This document shows, in pieces, positions 54,568 to 63,790 of a stretch of 64,000 bases of DNA. The stretch is from Chitinophaga varians. Lineage in GTDB: Bacteria > Bacteroidota > Bacteroidia > Chitinophagales > Chitinophagaceae. Where the stretch lies: positions 124,001 through 188,000 of the forward strand of contig NZ_JABAIA010000002.1 of assembly GCF_012641275.1 (NCBI RefSeq). Direction: 5' to 3'. The position numbers and the translations under genes were made by a program. The notes beneath the pieces are model-generated. The model had not been told where the DNA came from, did no database searches, and saw nothing but the letters and a program-made list of their open reading frames with translations. How positions within the stretch are numbered: position 1 is the stretch's first letter; each line of letters begins with the position of its first letter.

Positions 54568-55644
54568 ATGATCGAACGTAACCGGATAAATACCTTGATG
54601 GCCAGGAAGATATCCGGCGAGGCCACCATGGAGGAATTGAAAGAACTGGAAACATTGCTGATGCAGTTTCCGGAATTACAATATGCCTTTACCATTGTGG
54701 AAGACATACAGGCCGTGAACCCGGCCAACGGTTTCACGCCGGAAGAGGAGAACCGGCTGGTCAGCGAAGGGCTGGACCGCATGAACCTGTTCCTGCAACA
54801 GTCGCAGGACACGCCTGTTGTGAGGAGAATGGCCCCGTGGAAAATCATCGCCGGTATGGCCGCTATGGTGGCGGTGTTACTGAGCGTATGGGCGTTGTGG
54901 CCTGTATCGCCCGACAGGCAGGCTTTTCGTAATGAAGTAGTTACCAAAACCGGCTCCAAAACCAGTGTGGTACTGCCTGATGGCACTACTGTAGTACTCA
55001 ATGCCTGTAGCCGCCTGCAATATGATGCTACCCGTTTCCTCAACGGGGAAAGGGAAGTAGGCCTTACAGGAGAAGCCTATTTTGATGTAAAACACGATCC
55101 GGCCCATCCGTTTATTATCCGCACAGGACCTGTCAATATCCGCGTATTGGGGACCGTATTTAACGTAAAAGCCTATACGGAGGATGCCACCGTAGAAACC
55201 ACCCTGCTCAGCGGTAAGGTGGAAGTGAGTTTTCCTCAGGGTAGCAGCGGCCAGCAAGTGGTACAGCTGCAGCCAGACCAGAAACTGGTCATTGCCAATC
55301 ATAAAAACCAACCGGCACAGGACAGTAAAAAAGCCAGCTTTAGCATTACACCGGTAAAGAATGTCACTGCCGGCACGGTAGACAGTCCGGACGCGGAAAA
55401 ACCAACCACCGCCTGGATCAACGACCGGTTCGACTTTGACAATGTAACATTTGAGCAGCTGTCGCACGACCTGGAACGATGGTACAATGTAACGCTGCGG
55501 TTTAAAAATGACCGTTATAAACACGAAGTATTTACAGGCGCTTTCCGTAAGCAGGGCATCGAAGATGTGTTGCAGGCACTGCAACTGATGTCAGGGTTTC
55601 ACTACGAAGTGAACACAAAAGATAATGTCATTTATATATGGTAA
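54568..55644 (+). CDS. FecR-family anti-sigma factor (locus 3)
   Basis: This 358-residue anti-sigma factor has a cytoplasmic N-terminal region (about 1-88, with MARKISGEATMEELKELETL), one helix at about 91-111, a periplasmic FecR domain (about 125-225, VVLPDGTTVVLNACSRLQYD) and a C-terminal DUF4974-type domain (about 285-358). It is the first plus-strand gene of locus 3 and lies upstream of the STN-SusC gene. The nearest sigma gene (52300-52860) is on the other strand, separated by the membrane-protein gene. A hairpin in the gap to SusC might modulate read-through. Confidence 0.92.
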   Translation: MIERNRINTLMARKISGEATMEELKELETLLMQFPELQYAFTIVEDIQAVNPANGFTPEEENRLVSEGLDRMNLFLQQSQDTPVVRRMAPWKIIAGMAAMVAVLLSVWALWPVSPDRQAFRNEVVTKTGSKTSVVLPDGTTVVLNACSRLQYDATRFLNGEREVGLTGEAYFDVKHDPAHPFIIRTGPVNIRVLGTVFNVKAYTEDATVETTLLSGKVEVSFPQGSSGQQVVQLQPDQKLVIANHKNQPAQDSKKASFSITPVKNVTAGTVDSPDAEKPTTAWINDRFDFDNVTFEQLSHDLERWYNVTLRFKNDRYKHEVFTGAFRKQGIEDVLQALQLMSGFHYEVNTKDNVIYIW

Positions 55645-55726
55645 AAACGTATCAGGGAACAAAATGCCGGGTGCGGCAGACAACTATGGCATAACTAATC
55701 AATAAAAAACTTTTTTGCGGACAGCA

Positions 55727-55756
55727 AAAAGGGAAATGCGGCAACATTCCCCTTTT
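55727..55756 (+). terminator. Hairpin between FecR and SusC (possible attenuator)
   Basis: AAAAGGGAAATG (55727-55738) pairs with CATTCCCCTTTT (55745-55756) at 11 of 12 positions around CGGCAA. It could terminate or attenuate transcription after FecR. No long T run follows outside the stem, so a partial terminator or mRNA end is possible. Confidence 0.55.
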
Positions 55757-55834
55757 ACAATGCTGGCTAAACAATCTAAACCGATTCGAGAGAATCCGGT
55801 AATGGCTAATTATTTAACCTAACGAAACAAATTT

Positions 55835-58800
55835 ATGAAAAAAAGCTTTTGGTGGCCTTCTGATATTCCCCGGCGGAATATGAGGAAACTGTTAATGCGT
55901 ATGAAACTAACCTCCGTATTGCTCTGTGCAGGGTTTTTACAGCTTAGCGCACATGGTTTTTCCCAGGAGCGGCTCACTGTTAATTATAATAATATTAACA
56001 TTGGAAAGCTCCTGAATGTGATCGGGCAGAAAAGCGACTACACGTTCGTGTACAAAAATGCCAGCATCCCCGACCGGAAGATCTCTATTGCCATGAAGGA
56101 CGCTCCTGTGCGGGACATCCTGGACAAGGCCCTGGAAGGCACCTCGCTGGGATACAAGATCATGAAAGATAACCTGATCGTGATCCTGGAAGCCGGTGAA
56201 ACAGTACAGAACGTTCCCATCAAAGGACGTATCACCGACGAAGCCGGTAACCCGCTGATTGGTGTGACCGTGTTGGTAAAAGGCACTACCACCGGCGCTA
56301 AAACCGATGCCGATGGCCGGTTTAAAATGGAAGTCCCCGAAAATGCCATTATCGAATTCTCCTATGTAGGCTATGAGCCGTTACAGATGAAAGCCAAAGA
56401 AGGCGCTACTTTCAACCTCGCGCTGAAAGCCAATTCCAGCGGCCTGAACGAAGTAGTGGTAGTCGGTTACGGCAAACAGAAAAGAATAAACCTCAGTGGC
56501 GCGGTAGACGCTATTTCCGGCAAGGAACTGGAGAGCCGCCCCATCGCCAATATCAACAACGGTTTACAAGGCCTGCTGCCCAACCTGAACATCACCAACG
56601 ATAACGGCCGTGTGTCGTCCGCTTCCAAGTTCAATATCCGCGGCGTGACCTCCATCAACAGCGGTGATCCGTTCATCCTGGTTGACAATATTCCTTTTAC
56701 CAATGAAGAAGTGTCCCGCCTGAACCCTGCCGACGTAGAAAGCGTGACTGTCCTCAAAGACGCCGCTTCCGCCGCTATCTATGGCGCCCGTGCCGCCTTC
56801 GGCGTGGTGCTCATTACCACCAAATCCGGTAAAGACGGCCGCCTCCTCGTGAATGCCAATACCAACTACGCCGTGCGTACCCTCGGACTGGTGCCTAAAA
56901 TAGTGACCGATCCGCTCACCACCATGGAGTACAAACACGATGCGGCCACCCCGTTGTACGACCTGTACCCCGCTGCTGAAAGAGCTTATGCCCAGAGACT
57001 GAAAGACGATCCATCCCTGCCTAACGTTATTGTCAACCCAACCGATAAAAACAAGTGGAGCTATTACGGTACTACCGACTGGCTGCATGAGGTTTACCAG
57101 AAATCAGCTCCGGCTTATAATGCCAACGTCAGCATCTCCCGCGGTGATGAGAAACTGAACTATTATTTCTCTGCTGATTATTATTCACAGGATGGTATGC
57201 TGCGCTATAATCCGGACAAATATGACCGTTATAACCTGCGCGCCAAAGCCACCTACACTTTTAATGACCGCATCAAAATAGGTAGCAATACCATGTACAC
57301 CAATACGACGTACGCACAACCGTCAAGTACCATGGATTACCTGTTTTTCCATAACTCTAACCGTACGCCTTCTCTCAGCGTGCCCCGTAATCCGGATGGC
57401 ACCTGGACTTCCGATGGCGCCGCCCTGTTGGGCAACCTGCAAAGCGGTGGCCGCTCCAAAGATACCTGGAGCGAATTTATGACCACCCTCAATGCTGAAG
57501 TGGGTATTATCAAAGACATGTGGACCCTCAAAGGCGACGCTACTTTCCGCAGAGGCAACCAGACAGGCAACACCTACGTGCTGCCTGTGGCTTACCGCAA
57601 CGGCCCCGATCAGCCTTTCCTGTACACCAACGGCAACAAATCGTCTGCCTCTAATCTCAGCTCGGATATAAAGTATAATGTCTATAACATCTATACAGAT
57701 TTCCACAAAACCTTCAATAAAAAACACTATCTCGGCGCGCTGGCCGGCTTCAACCAGGAGTACCACTATTACAACCAGTTCACGGTTAAAAGACTGGACC
57801 TGATCAGCACCCAGTATCCTACTTCACAGCTGGCCACCGGTACTATCACCCAGAAACAGCAGATTGAAGACTGGGCCGTAAGAGGTATCTACTATCGCCT
57901 GAATTATATCTTCGATGATAAATACATCGCGGAAGTAAACGGCCGTAATGATGGCTCTTCCCGCTTCCGTACGGACCACCGCTGGGGCTTTTTCCCATCC
58001 GGTTCACTCGCATGGGTGGTGTCTAAAGAAAACTTCTTCCAGGGAATTAAAAACCGCCTGGGCATCGATATGCTGAAAGTACGCGGCTCCTACGGTTCCC
58101 TCGGTGACCAGCAATGGGACGCCTACGGTTACATGGAACTGATGACCTCCAATAACATCAACTCCGTATTGAACGGACAAATTCCTATCGGTGTGTTCTC
58201 TCCGTCGCCTGTAACCGCTACTTACAGCTGGCAGACGGTTAAGACTGTCAACGGCGGTATCGATATCTCGCTGCTGAAAGAAAAATTATCGTTCAGCTAT
58301 GACCGTTATACCCGATATACAAATGGTATGTTCGCCAAAAGCCAGGAACTGCCTGCTGTTTTCGGTGCCACGCCTCCTAAAACCAATTCTGCTGACCTGA
58401 AAACAAGAGGATGGGAGATGACCCTGTTCTGGAGAGACCAGTTTAAAATCGGTAAAGATGATTTCAGCTATGGGGTGAAACTCCTCCTGGCCGACAGCCG
58501 GTCTTTCATTACCCGTTTTACCAACCCTACCGGAACGCTCGCCAACTACGACCATTCCGATCCTAAAAAGAGAAACTATTATAACGGACAGGAAATCGGC
58601 GAAATCTGGGGCCTCGAAACAGAAGGCTTCTTCCAGAACGCAGATGAACTGAAAAATCACGCTAACCAGTCCAAAGTAGGTTCCGATGACCAGCAGTACC
58701 TGTTTTACGTAGGCGACCTGAAGTTCAAAGACCTTAACGGCGACGGTGTGATCGACTACGGAGACAACACCGTTTCCAACCCGGGCGACCGCCGCATCAT

Positions 58801-59302
58801 CGGCAACAGCGCTCCGCGTCTGCCTTACAGCATTGACCTGACGGCTTCCTACAAAGGCTTCGATTTCCGTGCGCTGATACAGGGCATCGGTAAAAGAGAC
58901 TGGTATCCTAACCCGGGCAACCACTACTTCTGGGGCGTGTATTCACAACCATGGACTAACGTACAGGTGCATAACATGGACAGATGGACGCCGGAAACAC
59001 CCAACGGTTACTTCCCCCGCCTGAAATCCTACATCGCAGAAGATGCTACCGAGCTGGGCGCACCACAGACAAGATACCTGCAGAACGCGGCTTATACCCG
59101 CCTGAAAAACGTAACACTGGGTTATACTTTGCCTAAATCCCTTACCGGAAGAGCGAAAATCACCCGTTTACGTGTATACGTGGCAGCAGAAAATATCTTC
59201 ACCATCTCCCACCTGAAAGCCAACATTGATCCGGAAGGCCTGGACGGGTCGGTATATCCTTATCAGAAAACTTATTCGTGCGGATTGAACCTGAACTTTT
59301 AA
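55835..59302 (+). CDS. SusC/RagA TonB-linked outer membrane protein with STN domain (locus 3)
   Basis: This 1155-residue importer has a signal peptide ending near AHGFSQ (residue 45), an STN domain (about 52-120, RDILDKALEGTSLGYKIMKD) and a carboxypeptidase-regulatory domain (about 130-205). The plug (about 212-335) has FNIRGVTSINSGDPFILVDN and NPADVESVTVLKDAASAAIY. The barrel ends KTYSCGLNLNF. The STN domain and the FecR gene just upstream suggest trans-envelope signalling, with the ECF sigma on the other strand as a possible partner. The SusD start follows 20 nt after the stop. The adjacent phosphoesterase hints at a phosphorylated ligand, but this is inference only. Confidence 0.94.
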   Translation: MKKSFWWPSDIPRRNMRKLLMRMKLTSVLLCAGFLQLSAHGFSQERLTVNYNNINIGKLLNVIGQKSDYTFVYKNASIPDRKISIAMKDAPVRDILDKALEGTSLGYKIMKDNLIVILEAGETVQNVPIKGRITDEAGNPLIGVTVLVKGTTTGAKTDADGRFKMEVPENAIIEFSYVGYEPLQMKAKEGATFNLALKANSSGLNEVVVVGYGKQKRINLSGAVDAISGKELESRPIANINNGLQGLLPNLNITNDNGRVSSASKFNIRGVTSINSGDPFILVDNIPFTNEEVSRLNPADVESVTVLKDAASAAIYGARAAFGVVLITTKSGKDGRLLVNANTNYAVRTLGLVPKIVTDPLTTMEYKHDAATPLYDLYPAAERAYAQRLKDDPSLPNVIVNPTDKNKWSYYGTTDWLHEVYQKSAPAYNANVSISRGDEKLNYYFSADYYSQDGMLRYNPDKYDRYNLRAKATYTFNDRIKIGSNTMYTNTTYAQPSSTMDYLFFHNSNRTPSLSVPRNPDGTWTSDGAALLGNLQSGGRSKDTWSEFMTTLNAEVGIIKDMWTLKGDATFRRGNQTGNTYVLPVAYRNGPDQPFLYTNGNKSSASNLSSDIKYNVYNIYTDFHKTFNKKHYLGALAGFNQEYHYYNQFTVKRLDLISTQYPTSQLATGTITQKQQIEDWAVRGIYYRLNYIFDDKYIAEVNGRNDGSSRFRTDHRWGFFPSGSLAWVVSKENFFQGIKNRLGIDMLKVRGSYGSLGDQQWDAYGYMELMTSNNINSVLNGQIPIGVFSPSPVTATYSWQTVKTVNGGIDISLLKEKLSFSYDRYTRYTNGMFAKSQELPAVFGATPPKTNSADLKTRGWEMTLFWRDQFKIGKDDFSYGVKLLLADSRSFITRFTNPTGTLANYDHSDPKKRNYYNGQEIGEIWGLETEGFFQNADELKNHANQSKVGSDDQQYLFYVGDLKFKDLNGDGVIDYGDNTVSNPGDRRIIGNSAPRLPYSIDLTASYKGFDFRALIQGIGKRDWYPNPGNHYFWGVYSQPWTNVQVHNMDRWTPETPNGYFPRLKSYIAEDATELGAPQTRYLQNAAYTRLKNVTLGYTLPKSLTGRAKITRLRVYVAAENIFTISHLKANIDPEGLDGSVYPYQKTYSCGLNLNF

Positions 59303-59322
59303 TTAAAGCAAAAAAGTGCAAC

Positions 59323-61119
59323 ATGAAAAACAAGAGGCTTATTATACCATTCATCATACTGGGTTGTGCGGCTGTTTCCTGTAACAAGGATTTCCTGCAA
59401 AGGATGCCACAGACGGAGATTGCGCCGGAGGCCTATTTTAAAACGCCAGGCGACCTGCAGACTTACGTAAATGGTTTGTACGACGACAACCTGTCTGCTC
59501 CCTATGATGACAATAACTCCGATAACGTATCCGGTACCACCGGCAGCGAAATGGACAAGCTGGTACATGGTACGCTGGACCCAACCACAGTAGACGGCTG
59601 GAACAACTGGAATGTGCTGCGTAATATCAACTACCTGCTGGACAACGTATACAAAACGCAGGGCGATGCCGTGGAAATCAAGCATTACACAGGTGTGGCG
59701 CGTTATTTCCGTGCCCGCTTTTATGCAGAGATGATCGCCCGTTACTCCGATGTGCCGTTTTATGGACACGTGATGACCGATATCGATCCGGAGATCTACA
59801 AAGGCCGCGACCCACGTGCTAACGTAGCTGATTCTGTACTGGCCGACCTGCAATTTGCCGTAGACAATATCAAAGCTGACACCAAAGACAACGGCACGCT
59901 GGTGAACAAGTACACCGCGCTGGCGCTGATGTCGCGATACTGCCTGTTTGAAGGTACTTTCCGTCGTTATCATCCTGAGCTGAAATTGCAGACTACCGCT
60001 GACGTATGGCTGAAAAAGGCCGTATGGGCTTCTGAGCAGATCATGGCCAGCGCCCGTTATGATATCTACAATACCGGCAAAGGCGGCGCTGATTACCGCG
60101 CACTGTTTGCAAGCACCACGTTGGCTGGTAACAAGGAAGCCATCCAGTGGCGTGACTATCCGCAGAGCCTTGGTAAAGGAAACAACACCCACAGCGTACT
60201 GGGCTGGACATGGTCACTCAGCCAAAGCCTGGTATACAGTTACCTGATGAAAGATGGTACAGCCTTCACTTCCCAGCCGGGTTATGACAAGATGGACTAT
60301 ACCACCACCTTTAAGAACCGTGACCCCCGTCTGGCTGAAACAGTGGCGTACCCTGGGTTTAGCACTACACAGGACAATAACCCGTACATCGCCAAGCCTA
60401 ACCTCGGCGGGTATGACCAGCTGAAGTTCTATCCGCGCGATCCCAAACAACGCCAGGGATGGGACGCCAACTACACCGCGTTGCCGGTATACCGCTATGC
60501 AGAAGTGTTACTGAACTATGCTGAAGCAAAAGCGGAGCTGCTGGACCTGTCTCAGGCCGACCTGGACAACTCCGTGAACCTGTTGCGCCGTCGCGTGCAG
60601 ATGCCCGACCTGAGCCTTGTGACTGCCAATGGCAATCCTGACCAGGTAATGAGCAATCAGTATAACGTGACCAGCGCCAACAAAGGCGTGATCCTCGAAA
60701 TCCGCCGTGAGCGCCGCGTTGAGATGGCCTGCGAAGGGCAGCGCCTCAACGACATCAATCGCTGGGCTGCCGGCAGCCGCGTCAAAGAAGCGCCGGCTGG
60801 CATGTATGTGGCCGGCATGGGGGGCATCGATATGACAGGCGACGGTGTTGCTGATATCGCTATCCTGCCTAATCCCAATGACAGTTCTGCTATCGCCGGC
60901 CTGCCTGCTGATGTGAAAATCCGGCTGAGCCGTTTTTATTTGGCAGACAAAAACGGTGGCCTGAATAACTTCTACCTGGAGAATGGTACCAGCGGTCATA
61001 TACTGTTTGCTACAGACCGCGCCGGACGCACCTTTACAGAACCTAAGTTTTATTATCGCCCGATCCCTAAACAGCAGCTGGTACTAAACAGCAAGTTGCA
61101 ACAGATCATGGGCTGGTAA
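59323..61119 (+). CDS. RagB/SusD family lipoprotein (locus 3)
   Basis: The ATG at 59323 gives 598 residues with a standard lipoprotein signal (IILGCAAVSCNKDF, Cys near 19); the ORF could be opened at 59278, but that would overlap the SusC gene. SusD features are MPQTEIAPEAYFKTPGDLQT near residue 27 and the RagB helices near 390-480 (YRYAEVLLNYAEAKAELLDL, EIRRERRVEMACEGQRLNDI). At about 600 residues it is longer than the other two. It pairs with the SusC upstream and is followed by element A3 and the phosphoesterase. Confidence 0.92.
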   Translation: MKNKRLIIPFIILGCAAVSCNKDFLQRMPQTEIAPEAYFKTPGDLQTYVNGLYDDNLSAPYDDNNSDNVSGTTGSEMDKLVHGTLDPTTVDGWNNWNVLRNINYLLDNVYKTQGDAVEIKHYTGVARYFRARFYAEMIARYSDVPFYGHVMTDIDPEIYKGRDPRANVADSVLADLQFAVDNIKADTKDNGTLVNKYTALALMSRYCLFEGTFRRYHPELKLQTTADVWLKKAVWASEQIMASARYDIYNTGKGGADYRALFASTTLAGNKEAIQWRDYPQSLGKGNNTHSVLGWTWSLSQSLVYSYLMKDGTAFTSQPGYDKMDYTTTFKNRDPRLAETVAYPGFSTTQDNNPYIAKPNLGGYDQLKFYPRDPKQRQGWDANYTALPVYRYAEVLLNYAEAKAELLDLSQADLDNSVNLLRRRVQMPDLSLVTANGNPDQVMSNQYNVTSANKGVILEIRRERRVEMACEGQRLNDINRWAAGSRVKEAPAGMYVAGMGGIDMTGDGVADIAILPNPNDSSAIAGLPADVKIRLSRFYLADKNGGLNNFYLENGTSGHILFATDRAGRTFTEPKFYYRPIPKQQLVLNSKLQQIMGW

Positions 61120-61130
61120 TAACTGACCGT

Positions 61131-61235
61131 AAAAAACGAATTACAGATAGCGAATTTTGCGGAAACGCTTGTCAAGCCTTATTGTTTCATATTGACAAGC
61201 ATCCGCGGTTCGCCATCTGTAATTCGTATTTTTTT
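61131..61235. repeat. Inverted repeat with ACGAATTAC arms, degenerate AATTACG class (element A3)
   Basis: Left arm 61131-61175 and right arm 61192-61235 pair with a few mismatches; the outer ends share ACGAATTACAGAT, the inner ends CGCTTGTCAA-like sequence, and the loop is 16 nt. It carries the ACGAATTAC core but not the full heptamer series. It lies between co-directional SusD and phosphoesterase genes. Confidence 0.8.
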
Positions 61236-61250
61236 ATATAAACATTGACG

Positions 61251-63707
61251 ATGAAAAAGATTTTGTTTGCTTTCCTGTCCTGTTGCACCCTGCATACAGC
61301 CATGGCGCAGCGTTTTACGGGAACAGTGTTTCTCGATGGCAATGCCAACGGCAAACAGGACGCTACTGAAGCCGGTGTTGCCGGCGTGAGCGTGTCTGAC
61401 GGACTTTCTGTGACCACCACCGGCAAAGACGGCCGCTTTCAGCTGCCGGGGCATGCCCGCGCCCGTTTTCTATTTATCACTACGCCTTCCGGTTATCAGA
61501 CAACACGGGAGTTTTATATTCATACAGACAGCAGCCGTACGGCCTATGACTTCGGCTTACAGGCCCGCAGCAAGGCCGTTGCCGGTAAAGCCAGGTTTGT
61601 AAGGCTGGCCGATACCGAAACAACACAGTTCAACGCCTGGATGACCGAAGCCAAAGAATACGCCCGCAACGAAGACGCAGACTTTATGATCCATACCGGT
61701 GATATCTGCTATGAGAAAGGCATGGCGTTTCACGCACAACATGTCAACAGCCGTACCATGGGGCTGCCGGTATATTACTGCATCGGCAACCACGATCTCG
61801 TTAAAGGCCCTTATGGTGAAGCTTTGTATGAATCCCTCTTCGGGCCGGTGTTTTATTCCTTCGAATCCGGCCCGGCGCACTTTATTGTGACGCCCATGCG
61901 TTATGGCGATTACCAGCCTTCCTACACGCCGGAAGATGTGGTGAAGTGGCTGAAGAACGATCTGGCACATACCGATCCGGCTAAACCGGTGATCGTTTTC
62001 AACCACGACCTGCTGACCTATGATACGTTGTTTGCCCTGCGGGCGGGCAATGACAGCATCAACCTGAACGAACATAACCTGAAGGCCTGGATATATGGGC
62101 ACTGGCATATTAATTTTGCCCGTACCCATGGCAATACCGGTATCCGGTCGCTCTGCGCCGCGCCTCCGCCGGATGGCGGTATCGATAATGCAGCTTCCAA
62201 CTTTGACGTGGTAGACATCGATAAAAACGGTATTTCGTTGGTGCAGCGCCGTTATACCTATGTGGAAAACCAGCTGGTCCTGGTATCTCCAACGATCAAC
62301 GGTACCGCCTTTGACCAGGATAAAATGGTAGTCAGCGTAAACGCCTATCATACGGCATCGCCGGTGAAGACAGTACGTTTCCGTATGTTCGACAAAAATG
62401 GCAACCTGCTGAAAGAACTGCCGTTGCAGCAACAGACAGACTGGAACTGGCGCGCTACCGCCGCAATACCGGTGGCTGCAAAAAATGACGTATATACAGC
62501 AACGGTAGAGGCTACCCTCGGCACCGGCCGCATGCTCTTTGTCCGCGATACTTTCCGTTTGACTAAAACAGTCCTTCCCGCCGCTAAAAGCGCGGAATGG
62601 CCGGAAGCCTTACAAAATGCGCAACGCACCGGCATCACTGGTCTTTCAGATGCAGGAACGCTCTCTTTGAAATGGACGGCCAACATCGGTGGTAACATCT
62701 GGAAATCATCTCCCATATGCGCCGAAGGCAAAATCTTTGTGGGCACCATCGATGACGAAGGCAACCATCATTGTCATATCACGGCGCTGGACGCCAATAC
62801 CGGCGGCCTGTTATGGCAGTTCCCCACTGGTAATTCCATTAAACACAGCATGAGCTACAGTAGCGGCGTATTACTGGCTACGGATGCAGAAGGCGTTACC
62901 TATGCGCTGGAAGCGGCCACCGGAAAACTGCGCTGGAAACATCGGGGCAATCAGCAATCGCTGCCTGGTTATAACTCCGGCGGGGTAGCACAGGACGGTG
63001 TGTATTACACCGGTGCGGCCAATAACCTGCAGGCGCTGGATATCCGCAATGGTCAGGTGAAATGGACCAACCGCGACTGGACCGGCGGCGAAGGTACGCC
63101 CGCCTCCATGGCATTGCGTAACGGTCAGCTGATCACCGGCTCCAACTGGAACCACCTCTATGCCCACGATGCAGCCACCGGCCGCGTACAATGGAAACGC
63201 AGCGATGAAGGCCTTCGCTTCCGCAGCGGCACGCCTGCTTTCTTCGATGACAAATTATACGTACACGGCATCAATAAACTGCATGTGCTGGAACCCGCTA
63301 CCGGAAAGACTATCGACAGTATTCCGGTGACTGCCGAACTGAAGACCATGACGGCGCCGCTGGTAACATCACAATATATCATTACCTGCACAGCCTCCGG
63401 TGGCATGATGGCTTTCGATAAAAAGACGAAGGCGCAGGTATGGCAGTTTGTACCCGGTGAAGCATTGTTCTATACCGCTCCCTATACTACACCTTCTTCC
63501 GCCACGATAGAGTCCACGCCGCTGCTGGCCGGCAATAGCCTGCTGGTGGGCGCTTCCGATGGATTTGTATATGCAGTGGACCTCGCGTCAGGAAAGATGT
63601 TGCGCCGCATTGCAACAGGAGCGCCTGTCTTCGCCGATATGGCGGTATACAACGGAATGTTGTATGTAGCTGACTTTTCGGGGAATGTGAACGCGTATGC
63701 GTTGTAA
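61251..63707 (+). CDS. Secreted calcineurin-like phosphoesterase fused to a PQQ-type beta-propeller
   Basis: The ATG at 61251 gives 818 residues (a TTG at 61245 adds two). In order: a signal peptide (LSCCTLHTAMAQ), an SdrD_B/MetallophosN-like beta domain (about 20-95), a calcineurin phosphoesterase core (about 110-330), and a pyrrolo-quinoline-quinone-type propeller (about 455-815) with repeated blades such as ITALDANTGGLLWQF and DAATGRVQWKR. Metal motifs are GD at D151, GNHD at H181, FNHD near 250 and GHWH at H284/H286. The first motif, usually DxH, reads DTE (D121, E123). It lies downstream of SusD in locus 3 and probably acts on phosphoesters outside the cell. Confidence 0.9.
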   Translation: MKKILFAFLSCCTLHTAMAQRFTGTVFLDGNANGKQDATEAGVAGVSVSDGLSVTTTGKDGRFQLPGHARARFLFITTPSGYQTTREFYIHTDSSRTAYDFGLQARSKAVAGKARFVRLADTETTQFNAWMTEAKEYARNEDADFMIHTGDICYEKGMAFHAQHVNSRTMGLPVYYCIGNHDLVKGPYGEALYESLFGPVFYSFESGPAHFIVTPMRYGDYQPSYTPEDVVKWLKNDLAHTDPAKPVIVFNHDLLTYDTLFALRAGNDSINLNEHNLKAWIYGHWHINFARTHGNTGIRSLCAAPPPDGGIDNAASNFDVVDIDKNGISLVQRRYTYVENQLVLVSPTINGTAFDQDKMVVSVNAYHTASPVKTVRFRMFDKNGNLLKELPLQQQTDWNWRATAAIPVAAKNDVYTATVEATLGTGRMLFVRDTFRLTKTVLPAAKSAEWPEALQNAQRTGITGLSDAGTLSLKWTANIGGNIWKSSPICAEGKIFVGTIDDEGNHHCHITALDANTGGLLWQFPTGNSIKHSMSYSSGVLLATDAEGVTYALEAATGKLRWKHRGNQQSLPGYNSGGVAQDGVYYTGAANNLQALDIRNGQVKWTNRDWTGGEGTPASMALRNGQLITGSNWNHLYAHDAATGRVQWKRSDEGLRFRSGTPAFFDDKLYVHGINKLHVLEPATGKTIDSIPVTAELKTMTAPLVTSQYIITCTASGGMMAFDKKTKAQVWQFVPGEALFYTAPYTTPSSATIESTPLLAGNSLLVGASDGFVYAVDLASGKMLRRIATGAPVFADMAVYNGMLYVADFSGNVNAYAL

Positions 63708-63733
63708 TGGTTACTATCCTATCTGCTATAAAC

Positions 63734-63767
63734 AGAAAAGCAAAGAACGATCGTTCTTTGCTTTTCT
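63734..63767. terminator. Terminator, 34-bp perfect loop-free palindrome
   Basis: The 34 nt are exactly self-complementary with GATC at the centre; GCAAAGAACGATCGTTCTTT is the inner part. Ends are AGAAAA and TTTTCT. It lies between the phosphoesterase and the convergent YiaA/B-type gene and would terminate in both directions. Confidence 0.9.
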
Positions 63768-63790
63768 TATTTCAACTGGTTTGGTACGTC

